64,000 bases of DNA, taken from the NCBI RefSeq assembly GCF_020509005.1, contig NC_063012.1:1302001-1366000 (forward strand). Reading direction: 5' to 3'. This DNA is from Fulvia fulva (Eukaryota > Ascomycota > Dothideomycetes > Mycosphaerellales > Mycosphaerellaceae). Shown here one piece after another: positions 40,296 to 50,443 of the stretch (position 1 is the first letter of the stretch; the number at the start of each line of letters is the position of its first letter). The position numbers and the translations under genes are program-made. The notes under the pieces were generated by a model. That model saw nothing but the letters and a program-made list of their open reading frames with translations, was not told where the DNA came from and ran no database searches.

Positions 40296-42131
40296 TTACC
40301 ATCCACCTCCAGCGGCAGCTGCAAGGGCGTTGACCCTATCCACATCGCCGCCTGGCTTATCCTTGCCGACGTCGCTCTCCACTATCCTGTACGTCGTAGT
40401 CATCAGCGTGTCCAAGCTGATACCAGTAACGTCAGACCAATGCCCCAAGAACTGCTTGACTCGTCTCCTATCAATGCCATCAACGACATCTGCATTCGCG
40501 TCACCATCTCCAGATATTACCGAATCTCGCGCGGGTGATCGTTCCATATCAATATCTCCATCAGCGTCCGAGTCGGGTAGATCGTCGGACTCAGCGCTCC
40601 AGTATGCTTCATCGACCTTTGCGAGCCACTCGCGTTGCGCTGGCATGACTTCTTGTTCTTCGCTGCCATTTTCGATACCAGTGCCTCCGATTTGCCGTAG
40701 GGTTGCTACGTCGCCGACCTTGATTTGACCTCCGCCGTTCGTACAACCGCCAGGACAAGCCATGACTTCGACGTAAGAGTACTCGCTCTCGTTGCCACCT
40801 GTCGCGGCGCCCGGTCGTCGAGAACTTCCCACTTTTCTCGATGCTCCAGGCATACGGCTTGCCTTCGCAGGCTTGAGGCGACGAACCAGGTTCTGGATGT
40901 TGCGGAAGCCATAGTATCGAGCAGCCTTGAAGACCGCCCTGCCATCAGCATCGACTACGCTGTATTCAGACACGTCGTTGTTCCTGCCTCTTTGCGACAT
41001 GACTTGGGAGCCGATGTGCTGAGCTTGCTTCGTCTTGAGAATGTGCCAAAGGTACCCTCCACTCGAGCCGATTGTGTTCGTCTCGTCGCCCCGTTCGCGC
41101 TTCTGACCTCGCTGGCGGCTGAAAAGGAACTCGTTGATGGTAGGCTCGGGGAAGTCGGGTGCCACGTCTTTCGACAAAGGCTGCTTCGGTAGACGTGGGA
41201 AGCTGATGTCGCGACTTTCTGCCAGCATGAGTAACTCCCGTGCAGTGATGACACAGTCGACGTCTCGGACGGCATCGCCTTCTTGACCATGCCAAGTATG
41301 CGATGTGAGCTCAGATCGTGCCGCTTCCAGTTTCTTGTCAAAGCATGGCATGACAGACAGATGCCAGACGTTCTGTGGAGGTATGCCATACTTGTTCGCG
41401 AGCACCGACTTGAGCAGAACGCCAGTCACAGCTTGTGGTGACTTGAGCTTGCTGAGGTGTGGCAGTATGTGTGGGTGTGTCTTCTCTGCGTAGCATATCC
41501 ATCCTGGACAGGCAGATGTGATGATTGGCTTCTTTTGTGCTTCCGTAGTGCCTCCGATGGGCGCGATGTTCGATTGCTCGACTTCATCGGCAGCCGCCAC
41601 CAGAGTCGCCTCGCGCAGAACATTGGTATCCACAACCCATGTGAAGCCCGAGCCATGCTGGCCACCACTTCGAAGTCCTGCGGGGCCACTCAACAGTTGC
41701 GCGATCATGTATCCTGCCTCGCGCTCAGTGACATTGTATGTCGCTGCGATGCTTGCTCTTGATTGTGGCGACACGCTTGCGACGAAGAGTCTATGATCCG
41801 CATAGATGCCATCATTCGACTTTGTGACGTCGGCCTCAATCTTCAAGTCGGGAAATTGGTCCAACGTGTCCAACACCTCGCCGTGACTCTGCAAGCTGAC
41901 CAGCACCGCTTCTGCGCTCGTAACGCACCCAGCACATGCTAAGCAGTCCGTCAAGGAGATCTGAGCTGGCGGGGCGATCGTGCCGGAGTCGACTTTCTCT
42001 TCGGTCGTGACCTCGTACGCATTCGAGTCGTCGGCGGGCTGCTGTTTGGGGAGCGTCTCGACAGGTTTGATACATGCTACGCCGGGGCTAATAAAGTCGT
42101 TAAGGTCGTCTACTGAGAGAATCGCCGACAT
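40296..42131 (-). CDS. NAR1: Cytosolic Fe-S cluster assembly factor NAR1
   Basis: NAR1 is the iron-only-hydrogenase-like protein that links early and late steps of cytosolic and nuclear Fe-S protein assembly. The 611-residue frame starts at ATG 42131 (MSAILSVDDLNDFISPGVAC), the conserved N-terminus; an upstream ATG at 42224 is ignored. The N-terminal cluster ligands are C20 and CLACAGC (C63, C66, C69). Later hydrogenase-like blocks carry the other cluster: ITSACPGWICYAEKTHPHIL, SVMPCFDKKLEA and EVMACPGGCTNGGGQIKVG. The residues needed for a real hydrogenase active site are not expected in this family. The C-terminus is extended with acidic and Gly/Ala-rich parts. It converges with the HET gene, the stops only 79 bp apart. 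Confidence 0.92.
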   Translation of the reverse strand: MSAILSVDDLNDFISPGVACIKPVETLPKQQPADDSNAYEVTTEEKVDSGTIAPPAQISLTDCLACAGCVTSAEAVLVSLQSHGEVLDTLDQFPDLKIEADVTKSNDGIYADHRLFVASVSPQSRASIAATYNVTEREAGYMIAQLLSGPAGLRSGGQHGSGFTWVVDTNVLREATLVAAADEVEQSNIAPIGGTTEAQKKPIITSACPGWICYAEKTHPHILPHLSKLKSPQAVTGVLLKSVLANKYGIPPQNVWHLSVMPCFDKKLEAARSELTSHTWHGQEGDAVRDVDCVITARELLMLAESRDISFPRLPKQPLSKDVAPDFPEPTINEFLFSRQRGQKRERGDETNTIGSSGGYLWHILKTKQAQHIGSQVMSQRGRNNDVSEYSVVDADGRAVFKAARYYGFRNIQNLVRRLKPAKASRMPGASRKVGSSRRPGAATGGNESEYSYVEVMACPGGCTNGGGQIKVGDVATLRQIGGTGIENGSEEQEVMPAQREWLAKVDEAYWSAESDDLPDSDADGDIDMERSPARDSVISGDGDANADVVDGIDRRRVKQFLGHWSDVTGISLDTLMTTTYRIVESDVGKDKPGGDVDRVNALAAAAGGGW

Positions 42132-42886
42132 GTTGGTGTATCGATAAGCAGTGCTTCGTCTGAAAGGTTGGCTATCGTCTCGGTGCTCGTGGAGCGGTTC
42201 AGGTACGATGGTCGAGCGCGCCAACAGTGTCGTGACCTCTACTTGGACACATGAAGAACAGAGTCAGGCGCTGCGAGTGCCAGAGTACAAGAAGAAGTCG
42301 TAGTGTATGTTTGGGTGGGTTGGTCGAAGGCGAATCAGCATCCAATGAGTCTTTCGAGATTGATAATGCGACCTCGGCCGCGGAGACTCGCACCAAATAA
42401 AGGCAGCACCTTTCACCATCTGGCCCCGATACCATACCGGGAACATGACATCTGGCGATCCATCAGCACTCAAGATGTCTGTCTACTCAAATCCGAAGTG
42501 CAGATGAGGAAGATTATACGTACGACAATATCTGGACCTCTTCACATCTGGAAAGCTTGATCGCGCTGACATGCATCCAATTCTACACTCTCATCTGCTT
42601 CGTCCACATATTGAGGGATTTGACAAGACGTTTTGTCAGAACCATCGCCATCGATATCTTCATCATGATCTCGAGAACATATCACGATGGAAGTAAGGCG
42701 GTCCTACCCTCCGCCTGACAAAAGCACCATACATGTATCTTACATGTATGTCCGGTCTCGAGGTAACGGCAGTGGGTATACCATGACATCACTCCGTCTT
42801 CAAAAGTGTATCGATTCTCTATAACACTCATCTCAGTATCCGTATCCTACTTCCCATCTGTCAAACATCTCCATCCCACTAACAAC
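42132..42886. other. Divergent promoter region of NAR1 and the dehydrogenase gene
   Basis: A perfect short inverted repeat around 42732 (ATACATGTATCTTACATGTAT) is the only notable structure. The last 60 bases are C/A/T-rich leader of the plus-strand gene. No gene is seen. Confidence 0.35.
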
Positions 42887-43657
42887 ATGGCCCGCATCTT
42901 CATTACCGGCTCCAGCGACGGCATCGGCCAAGCCGCCGCCAAACCCCTCACCGAACAAGGCCACAAAGTCTGGCTCCACGCCAGGTCCCAATCCCGAGCA
43001 AAAGAAGCCAAAGCCGCAGTGCCAAACGTAGAAGGCGTCATCATCGGCGACCTAACCAGCATCGAAGACACCAAACACCTAGCAAGCGAAGCAAACAAAA
43101 ACGGCCCATGGGACTCCATCGTCCACAACGCCGGCCTAGGCCCCTCAAACTCTCTCGGCAACACTGGCGACGGCCTCCCATCAACCTTCCAAGTCAACAG
43201 CCTAGCCCCCTATATCCTCACAGCCCTAATGGACAAACCAAAACGCCTCCTCTACCTCTCCTCCGGCCTCCACTCCGGCGGAAGCGATGATCTCAAAACC
43301 GCAGCGAAACCAAAATGAAGCAGTATGCAAGCCTACAGCGACTCGAAACTCCACGACATCATCTTAGCCAACGCGGTCGCGAGGCGTTGGACAGATGTGC
43401 AGTCTTGTGCTCTTGATCCGGGCTGGATTCAGACGAAAATGGGAGGGAGTGGGGCGCCGGGTGTGGTGAGTACGCCGGCGAAGGCGATTGCGGAGTTCGC
43501 GGCGGGGGAGAGTGGTGTGTTTGGGAATCGGACGGGGGCGTATGGGGATCCGTATGGGGTGAAGAAGCCGCATCAGGCGGCGGTGAGGGAGGAGATGCAG
43601 GAGGAGCTTTTGGGAATTTGTGAGAGGTTTTCTGGGGTTGGGTTTCCGAAGGTGTAG
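42887..43657 (+). CDS. Short-chain dehydrogenase/reductase, frame interrupted
   Basis: An NAD(P)-dependent oxidoreductase of the classical SDR family, 257 codons from ATG 42887. The cofactor loop TGSSDGIG is at residues 7-14, the structural HNAG in the middle, and LYLSSGLHSGG carries the catalytic Ser. The catalytic YSDSK (Y150, K154) sits in MQAYSDSKLHDIILANAVAR, followed by ALDPGWIQTKMGG. At codon 144 (43316) a TGA interrupts the frame between the Ser and Tyr blocks. Relatives often have Trp near this point, so TGG to TGA is a simple explanation. No plausible GT donor lies before it, so an intron is unlikely. Coding sense is very C-rich before the stop and very G-rich after about 43400. Substrate unknown. 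Confidence 0.72.
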
Positions 43658-45307
43658 ATGCAGGTTGTCTACGGGTTTCTGTGTTTGTGAGGATATAGTA
43701 CAGTGTATCTATGGCACAGAAGCCGTGGTCCTCGTAAGTCTAGAAGAAGAAAGCAAACCCAACCACTCACCGTCCTGGAACGCCCTGATGTGGATCCCAG
43801 AACATGACCTCCCACCTGTAGAGGAAGAGCTCCTGCCCATCATGTAGAGGAGAGCAAAACGAAAGGAAATGAGAGCACCCTTGCAGAGCCATGGGCAAAT
43901 CGTAGCGTAATGAGACCATTGAAAGAGCAAAGAATAATCTTCTTGTTATCATATGGGTATTACATATGATATGGTTGCAGAAAATTGCGAAAAAAGTATG
44001 CGACATGATATTATATCATGACGTCATGTTTTGACATGAGTTCTCTTCACATGGTTGACAAGAGGGGGATTCGAACCCCCGCGGCTAGTGATCGTTAGTG
44101 ATAATGCAACTTAATGGTATGCTGGATGTACGTACGCAAAGCCCATGAGAATACAGACTGTATTTGATACAGAAAGCTTGCGCTTGAGTCACACCTGAAA
44201 TGCTGTCAGGCGATGATCAGAGAAAATTTGATAGGGCGAAGACATACGCCATAACCACTCGGCCTGGGAGATAGTTAGGGACGATTCAAGAATTAATGGC
44301 GTCGTTGGAACTAACCATCTTGCCAGATGCTGCAGGCACAAGACTGTGCTTAATAAGCCTCCAGCATTTTGTGTCTGTATATCTAGCTACAACAAAAGCT
44401 GCCCCACTGAGTGTGAGGCTTGCCAGTGCATATGACTGGGGTTGAGATGTTTCGCCGTGCAAACTTTGATGTCCGTGCTTAGTCACACGACGCCAAGATT
44501 CGTGCAAGTGAGTGCAAACTCCAGGTCAGACCAACAAGGCAACTTTCTGCAAGGTATCAGCCCTACGGGTACAATATTAGGACTGCTTAGTAACCATGTG
44601 ATACAGAAGCACGAGAAGTAAAGGGGCCATGCCACAGATGCTGCACGTCACGAGGTCAAAGTGGGGCAAAGTCAGTCTGCAAGGAACATAGCCACCGTAG
44701 ATTAGCAGAGATTCTGTGTTTCATCCGAATCACTGAATGCTGCAAAACTCAATTGCACCTCATCATAGATCCGCCACGACAGGTCTGTCCGATGGCTTAG
44801 AGCAAGCGTGAGTATCCTGACCCCGAAATACGGGACATCGGACTTTGATGGAGGAAAGGGTCGCATTTCTCAGCAACGACTCTGCATCGCCTGCAAGGCT
44901 GAAGTCATAGACGCTTGCTCAGCACATGAATGAGTGAGACCGGTGTTGCATGCTCTTTCATCTGCACGCAGGTTCAACTTGCAATCTCCCTGCACCACCC
45001 ATCATCTCGGCATCTAGAACTCGTCCGCCGCCATCGGACATCAAAGTACGCCATTGTGCTAGCCCCCACTAACATCAACACTTGCCATTCGAACCTTTCT
45101 CTCCGTCCTCAAAACCCACCACACCTCTATTCCGCCGTCCTACGAACACATTCATCAGCCCACTACCGCCATCGGATACACATACTCGTAACGCAATAGC
45201 TCTCAGTCCTACACACAGCGCCACCACACAGATCTCAAACGGCTGGGCTTGCAACGTTCAGGTCAGACTCCAAGTCTCCAACGTAGCAAGCCTGCGTCTG
45301 ATCCAAC
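43658..45307. other. Intergenic with a tRNA-like relic
   Basis: Apart from the tRNA-like elements at about 44051-44270, only short frames are present. The final 250 bases are C/A-rich and read as leader and promoter of the dioxygenase gene at 45308. Confidence 0.4.
44051..44270 (-). tRNA. tRNA-like sequence, Ser/Leu type, probably a relic
   Basis: On the minus strand the 3' part is clear: a T arm GGGGGTTCGAATCCCCC containing a perfect B box, followed by TCTTGTC, the usual 3' acceptor strand of Ser and Leu tRNAs. About 160 nt upstream on that strand lies AGGCCGAGTGGTTATGGCG, which fits an A box and D arm. The sequence before it (ATCTCCC) does not pair with TCTTGTC. So this is either two unrelated halves, a tRNA pseudogene, or a tRNA broken by an insertion. 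I cannot assign an anticodon. Confidence 0.3.
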
Positions 45308-46753
45308 ATGGTTCCAATCACAATCCCCAAGCTGGAAGACTACGGCGTGTCTTCCAAGCATGGGTTCCTTCCCACCGAAGCGCCTCTCGAGCGACTGCCG
45401 AGCGATTACTACGAGCCATGGGAGAATGTCATGAAGAATCTACAAGGCTTGATCCTGAGTAAGAGATTACATGAGGTGGTTGATAATATGCCTGTGCTGT
45501 CTACGGAGTACCTGGTGGACCAGGCGCAATTGCAGCGGGCATACAGCATTTTGGCCTTTATCACGCATGCGTACATCTGGGGAGGTGACAAGCCAGCTGG
45601 GAGAGTGCCTCCACCTGTCACTATACCGTTCATGGCTGCTTGTAAGCGTCTTGAGCTTCCGCCCGTTGCTACATATGCTGGTCTTGTGCTGTGGAACTGG
45701 AAGCCAATCTTCGATGATGAGCGCAACGACACACTTGCCAATCTGGACATGATCCACACCTTTACTGGCTCGCTGGACGAGAAGTGGTTCTATTTGATCA
45801 GTGTCGCGATTGAAGCTCGCGCCGGTCCGATCATTCCGTTGATGCTTCAAGCCATTGAAGCTGCTGAGAATGGAGATCGCACGGTAGTCACAGAATGCCT
45901 GAAGTTCTTTGCAGAGCGCCTGGATGAGCTTGGCACGATGCTCGGTCGCATGTACGACCAGTGCGACCCACATGTATTCTATCACCGCATCAGACCATTC
46001 CTGGCCGGCAGCAAGAATATGGCAGATGCAGGTCTGCCAAGCGGCGTCATCTTTGACAATGGAGGCCCGATCAACAAGCAGCAATATGTGCAGTTCAGTG
46101 GAGGTAGCAATGCGCAGTCTAGCATATTGCAGTTCTTCGACATTGTGCTGGGAGTTGAGCATCGGCCGACTGGAGACAAGAAGATGCCAATGACCGAGCA
46201 GGCCGGCAAGAAGCCTTCGAGACCAAGCGCGAACTTCATCCACGAGATGCGCCAGTACATGCCTGGACCACACGCCCGATTCTTGCGCAAGGTCGAGCGC
46301 ATTGCCAACATCAAGGCCTTCGTGGAAGAGCACAGCTACGACCACGCTTTGGCCCTAGGATTCGATGCGTGTCTCGCAATGCTCAGTGCGTTCCGAGACA
46401 GACACATCCAGATTGTCAGCCGCTACATCATCATCCAGAGTGCCGCAGCCAAGAAGAGTGAGAAGGACAAGCCTTCTGAGGAGAAATCCAAGAAGGTCAA
46501 CCTTGCTAACCGCACCAAGTCGACATCGAAAGATGGCGAGCAGAAAAAAGATCTCAAGGGGACTGGAGGTACTTCACTCATTCCTTTCCTGCGTCAAGCA
46601 CGAGATGAAACTGGTGAGCCGGCTGTTGATGCGTGGACTCGGCGTCTGCTCAGCAAGACGAGCGGTTCTGCTAGCTTCGAGAAGGAGGGACAAGTCAAGC
46701 AAGGTCTGGCAGGAGTATGGAAGGTCGACGATAATGGGCTTTGTTCATGGTAG
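45308..46753 (+). CDS. Indoleamine 2,3-dioxygenase
   Basis: A haem enzyme that opens the indole ring of tryptophan to N-formylkynurenine, the first step of the kynurenine/NAD pathway (fungal BNA2/IDO). The 481-residue intronless frame starts VPITIPKLEDYGVSSKHGFL. Family blocks are AYIWGGDKPAGRVPPPVTIP, AGLVLWNWKPI, IHTFTGSLDEKWFYLISVAI, VIFDNGGPINKQQYVQFSGG with SGGSNAQSSILQFFD, and FRDRHIQIVSRYI. In that last block His (about 366) is the proximal haem ligand. A Lys/Ser/Glu-rich insert (about 380-425) separates it from the conserved GTGGTSLIPFLRQARDET. Length fits fungal IDO. The next enzyme of the pathway is at 13158-14075. Confidence 0.9.
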   Translation: MVPITIPKLEDYGVSSKHGFLPTEAPLERLPSDYYEPWENVMKNLQGLILSKRLHEVVDNMPVLSTEYLVDQAQLQRAYSILAFITHAYIWGGDKPAGRVPPPVTIPFMAACKRLELPPVATYAGLVLWNWKPIFDDERNDTLANLDMIHTFTGSLDEKWFYLISVAIEARAGPIIPLMLQAIEAAENGDRTVVTECLKFFAERLDELGTMLGRMYDQCDPHVFYHRIRPFLAGSKNMADAGLPSGVIFDNGGPINKQQYVQFSGGSNAQSSILQFFDIVLGVEHRPTGDKKMPMTEQAGKKPSRPSANFIHEMRQYMPGPHARFLRKVERIANIKAFVEEHSYDHALALGFDACLAMLSAFRDRHIQIVSRYIIIQSAAAKKSEKDKPSEEKSKKVNLANRTKSTSKDGEQKKDLKGTGGTSLIPFLRQARDETGEPAVDAWTRRLLSKTSGSASFEKEGQVKQGLAGVWKVDDNGLCSW

Positions 46754-47485
46754 AAACATGTGCTGCAAAGCAGGTTCAAGGGCGCTTCGTCCCGATATAG
46801 ATGTACAGTAGCGACATGTATCGCCCTCACGACAGTAATGAATGATGACCCCAGTTCACACATGTTTCAGCTGCTTCACAATGACAAAACGTATTTCGCA
46901 TGTGTCTTCGCCGTAGGTGCAGTGTACTGCGCGTGGCGAGAGCTGTGACGTCGTTGGGTGGCTGGTGAGTATGTTGAAGGCTTGAAGCAGACGCATCCAA
47001 GCGACATCTCGACAATGCATCTTGTCGCGCCTGAACTGCGCACAACATGGTATATGTTCCATCTGCTGCATGTCAACGGCAAGACCGAAGAATGGAAAGT
47101 GTCGATACCGTTGGAAGGCACACAGGCGAACGGAGCACTTCATCTCCGGCATCGTTCAGCCCCGCTATCGTCCTATCAAAGCAAAAAGACCCCTGATGAT
47201 TGTGCTCAGTGCTCAGCCACACATCGAACCACATCTGCTCTCAGCTTCCGAGCCCGGCACGCGATTGCGAATTCCAGGCGAGCACTTTGAGGTACTGTGG
47301 TCTGTACACCGCTGCGGTACATACCACAACATCTTGTGTATAACAAGCGTCGCCGTCCTGGAGCCAAAACGATAGAGAAGTCTCACAGACGAGCATGGCA
47401 CACAGCGCCCGGTAGTCGGCTCATGATTGGAAGTTCCGTTTCGCCAGCATAGAACACACACGCGCCAGAGAAACACGCCTTCAAC
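46754..47485. other. Intergenic, promoter of the SREBP gene
   Basis: No gene or repeat is seen. The region lies between same-strand genes and must hold the promoter of the SREBP gene. No obvious sterol-regulatory-element-like site was identified by eye. Confidence 0.35.
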
Positions 47486-50443
47486 ATGGACAACTCTTGG
47501 CAAGGCGGCTTCTCGCAGCAGCAACTGTCTGCGTTCAACTCACAACTTGACGCTGGCCAGAGTAACGAGGACTGGGAGGCGTGGTTGAGATGGGATCCCG
47601 CCGGCGAGGCCTCTTCTCCTGGCGATGGCACCTTCAACTCAGCGTCCTCCAAGAATGACTCGCCTCTTCAAGACCCTCTATTTGCATCATTCCACCAGAC
47701 CAATGATGAACCACTGAATCCACCTCTGATTGTTGGCGACGATGACCTTGCCTTTGGAGCTGGAAATGGAATGGCCAACGAGCCCTTCCTTTTTGGAGAT
47801 ATTGGCGATATCGGAAACGGATTCATCTTCGACCAGTCGACTGATATACACAACATCCAGAGCATACCAAAGCTAGACACGAATACAGCTGCATGGCCAC
47901 TACTCTCCCATGACGGACCGGACACAAGTCTTGATCTGTCTGCCCTCATCGATGACCAGCCACAACAGCCAATCTCGGCGTTGACAGCCACGACTCCTAG
48001 CTTGCACCACAGTCCAGAATCTACATCACGGCAGAGGACCAGCATAGCATCCACAACATCGCCCGCTCCTGTGCCTGCGCCTGCAAAGAAGAAGGGTGGG
48101 CGAAAGAGGAAGGCCGAGACTCAGCTGCAACCACAGCCAGAAACGAGTCCACAGAATGCGGAGGGTGGGTCTGGCGAGGAGGAGGGCGAAGATGGCCCTA
48201 TCAAGAAGACATCGCACAATGTCATTGAGAAACGGTACCGCAACAACTTGAACGACAAGATCGTCGAGCTGCGCAACGCCGTGCCTGCCCTTCGTGCTGT
48301 TGGTCGCAACGGGGAAGAGGTCGAGAACTTGGAAGGCTTGACCCCGGCGCACAAGTTGAACAAAGCGACAGTCATGGCAAAGGCGACAGAGTACATTAGA
48401 CATCTGGAGAAGCGTAACAAGACCATGTCCGACGAGATGGACATACTCAAAGCACAGTTGGCAAAGGTGGAGGCAACTATCGGCAAGACCAAGGACAGGC
48501 AGGCCAGCTTCAGCATGAGCAGTGCTAGCAGCCCGACGTCAAGCAGCTCTCGGTCGAGGGAAGCATCATCAGCATCACAGGCTGGCACACCAAGCTTCTT
48601 GAACGTGCCGCAAGATCAACAAAGCAGATTCGGCCAAGCTGTGGTCCAACAACAGTACATGCAGCAGCAAAGTCAGCCATCATATGCTCGAGCTCCAAAT
48701 CCTCCTGTCGATGCACAGAACCAGCCGCACGTTGTCAAGCGTCGTGGAGGCTTCATGAACAAGGTCATGCTTGGCACGATGGCCGGTGTCATGGCCATGG
48801 AAGGCTTCACTGAACATCAAGCCTCTTCCGATCGATCCATGGCCGCACTACCTACAGCTCTGTTCAAGCGTGGGACTGGTGCATCCCCTTCTTTGGCAGC
48901 TGGTCTGTCAAGACAGGCTATGATCCCTCTGTTGAAGATGTTGCTTGTTGTGGGAGCACTTGTCTATCTGCTGACACCTCTGCTCACATTCTCATCACGA
49001 AGAAAGCAGAAGATGCGAGCAGCGACACAACTCCCGAAGGCACCCTCACTAGCATCGCCTGTCGAAGTACGCCGTAAAGCTTGGGACACAGCCATCCAGA
49101 GTGTCTGGGTGCCCAAGCACTTTCTGGTCGAGGTCGTCGCCGTTGGTTTGAAGATGCTGTCACTCAGTGTCCGAAGACTCATCGGCTCGGAAGCTTTCAC
49201 TAACATCACTGGCACAAGCAAAGAAGAAGAGGCTGCTCGTATCAAAGCTTGGGACATCGCCATCGACGCCCAGCTGGCTGGTGGCGATGCTCGAGTGTCT
49301 TACTATCGACTACTGCTCACACTCATGGAGAGTGGTACGCTACCCGACTCACCAGCGCGACTAGCACAGAAGGCCGTTCACTTCCGCGTGTTCTTCTGGG
49401 AGGTCGCCAACGCAGGTTACGGAAACATGATCGGCTTCAAGCAGTTCACCGAGAAGGTTGGAAAGTACTACTGGGATTCAGCACGACGTCTTCAGAAGGA
49501 GCTTGTTCATGCCAAATTGCAAGGTCGACCTGGTGATGAAGATGAAGTCGAGACGCTGCCCGACCATCTGGCCCAACTGGTGAAATTAGATTGCGACGAG
49601 GTTCTCAGCGACGAGATGATCCAGCGCGCGTGGAATCTGGCATGGAACAAGCCTAGTGCACATGCATTGGTGCCGAATGCAGCGAGAGACAGCGTTGTTG
49701 AAGACCATGCCATCCGTTCGCCTCTCGATGCCGTCGCTGCATGGTACACGAACACGGTCATCGATGACACCCTCGCGGATGCGCTCAGCGACACGAACTC
49801 TACCATCGACACAGAGTATCATGTCGGTCTTGCTCTGAGCGTTGCGCCACCTGCCTCGAGCACACATGTTCGTGCTCTCACAGCAAAGGCCGTGCTCTCC
49901 AACACGAAGCGCGAGGCAAACATTATCGTCGCTCTCGAAGCTCTGCCAGTCATTTCACCTACGGGCGGTATGAACCTCGTCAACCATGCTCCAGCTTCGC
50001 CAGACGTCTGCACCGCCTTGACACTCGCCAAGCTCATCTCGTTGTCCTCACCACAATCCTCCCAAGCAGCGCGCGAACGAGCCTACACCGCGCTACGCGG
50101 CGTGCAGCCAGCACCCGGCGAGTTCACACCCCTCACCGTCATCGCGACATATCGCCTTCTCCGCTCGCTCAGCGGTAGGAAGGATCTTTCTCGCAACGCA
50201 GAGCGCGGTCTGGAAGAGCTTGCTGGCAACCTTCGCGTTTGGGTCGGCACTTCTGGTGGTAGAGATAGTGGACTGGGGAACGAGGGACGGACTAAGCTGG
50301 TGAAGCTGTGTTTGCACATTGCGAAGCAGCTTGGAGGATGGGATGAGGGGGACGAGAGGGATAGTGGATATGGTTCTGCTGTGCAGAGTCAGAGCTCATC
50401 GCCTGCTAGAGCTGTTGCCTCGCCCAGTATGGTGGTGACGTAG
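47486..50443 (+). CDS. SREBP-type bHLH membrane-bound transcription factor
   Basis: Fungal SREBPs sense low sterol or oxygen: the N-terminal bHLH factor is released from the ER membrane and activates ergosterol and hypoxia genes. The intact frame has 985 residues. Acidic activation-like sequence (1-230) precedes the bHLH (about 241-311, SHNVIEKRYRNNLNDKIVEL), where the Tyr in EKRYR is the SREBP-specific residue. The leucine-zipper continuation is EYIRHLEKRNKTMSDEMDIL. Hydrophobic segments at about 424-440 and 480-502 (LLKMLLVVGALVYLLTPLL) fit the two-helix membrane anchor. The rest is the DUF2014-type C-terminal domain. No intron is needed. Orthology to Aspergillus SrbA is likely but not proven. 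Confidence 0.88.
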   Translation: MDNSWQGGFSQQQLSAFNSQLDAGQSNEDWEAWLRWDPAGEASSPGDGTFNSASSKNDSPLQDPLFASFHQTNDEPLNPPLIVGDDDLAFGAGNGMANEPFLFGDIGDIGNGFIFDQSTDIHNIQSIPKLDTNTAAWPLLSHDGPDTSLDLSALIDDQPQQPISALTATTPSLHHSPESTSRQRTSIASTTSPAPVPAPAKKKGGRKRKAETQLQPQPETSPQNAEGGSGEEEGEDGPIKKTSHNVIEKRYRNNLNDKIVELRNAVPALRAVGRNGEEVENLEGLTPAHKLNKATVMAKATEYIRHLEKRNKTMSDEMDILKAQLAKVEATIGKTKDRQASFSMSSASSPTSSSSRSREASSASQAGTPSFLNVPQDQQSRFGQAVVQQQYMQQQSQPSYARAPNPPVDAQNQPHVVKRRGGFMNKVMLGTMAGVMAMEGFTEHQASSDRSMAALPTALFKRGTGASPSLAAGLSRQAMIPLLKMLLVVGALVYLLTPLLTFSSRRKQKMRAATQLPKAPSLASPVEVRRKAWDTAIQSVWVPKHFLVEVVAVGLKMLSLSVRRLIGSEAFTNITGTSKEEEAARIKAWDIAIDAQLAGGDARVSYYRLLLTLMESGTLPDSPARLAQKAVHFRVFFWEVANAGYGNMIGFKQFTEKVGKYYWDSARRLQKELVHAKLQGRPGDEDEVETLPDHLAQLVKLDCDEVLSDEMIQRAWNLAWNKPSAHALVPNAARDSVVEDHAIRSPLDAVAAWYTNTVIDDTLADALSDTNSTIDTEYHVGLALSVAPPASSTHVRALTAKAVLSNTKREANIIVALEALPVISPTGGMNLVNHAPASPDVCTALTLAKLISLSSPQSSQAARERAYTALRGVQPAPGEFTPLTVIATYRLLRSLSGRKDLSRNAERGLEELAGNLRVWVGTSGGRDSGLGNEGRTKLVKLCLHIAKQLGGWDEGDERDSGYGSAVQSQSSSPARAVASPSMVVT

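Noticed and set aside
45467..46345. 292-codon minus-strand frame
   Set aside because: It lies wholly inside the dioxygenase gene, which has clear family blocks on the plus strand.
13158..46753. Secondary-metabolite or kynurenine gene cluster
   Set aside because: No synthase backbone gene, and the two pathway genes are separated by many unrelated housekeeping genes.
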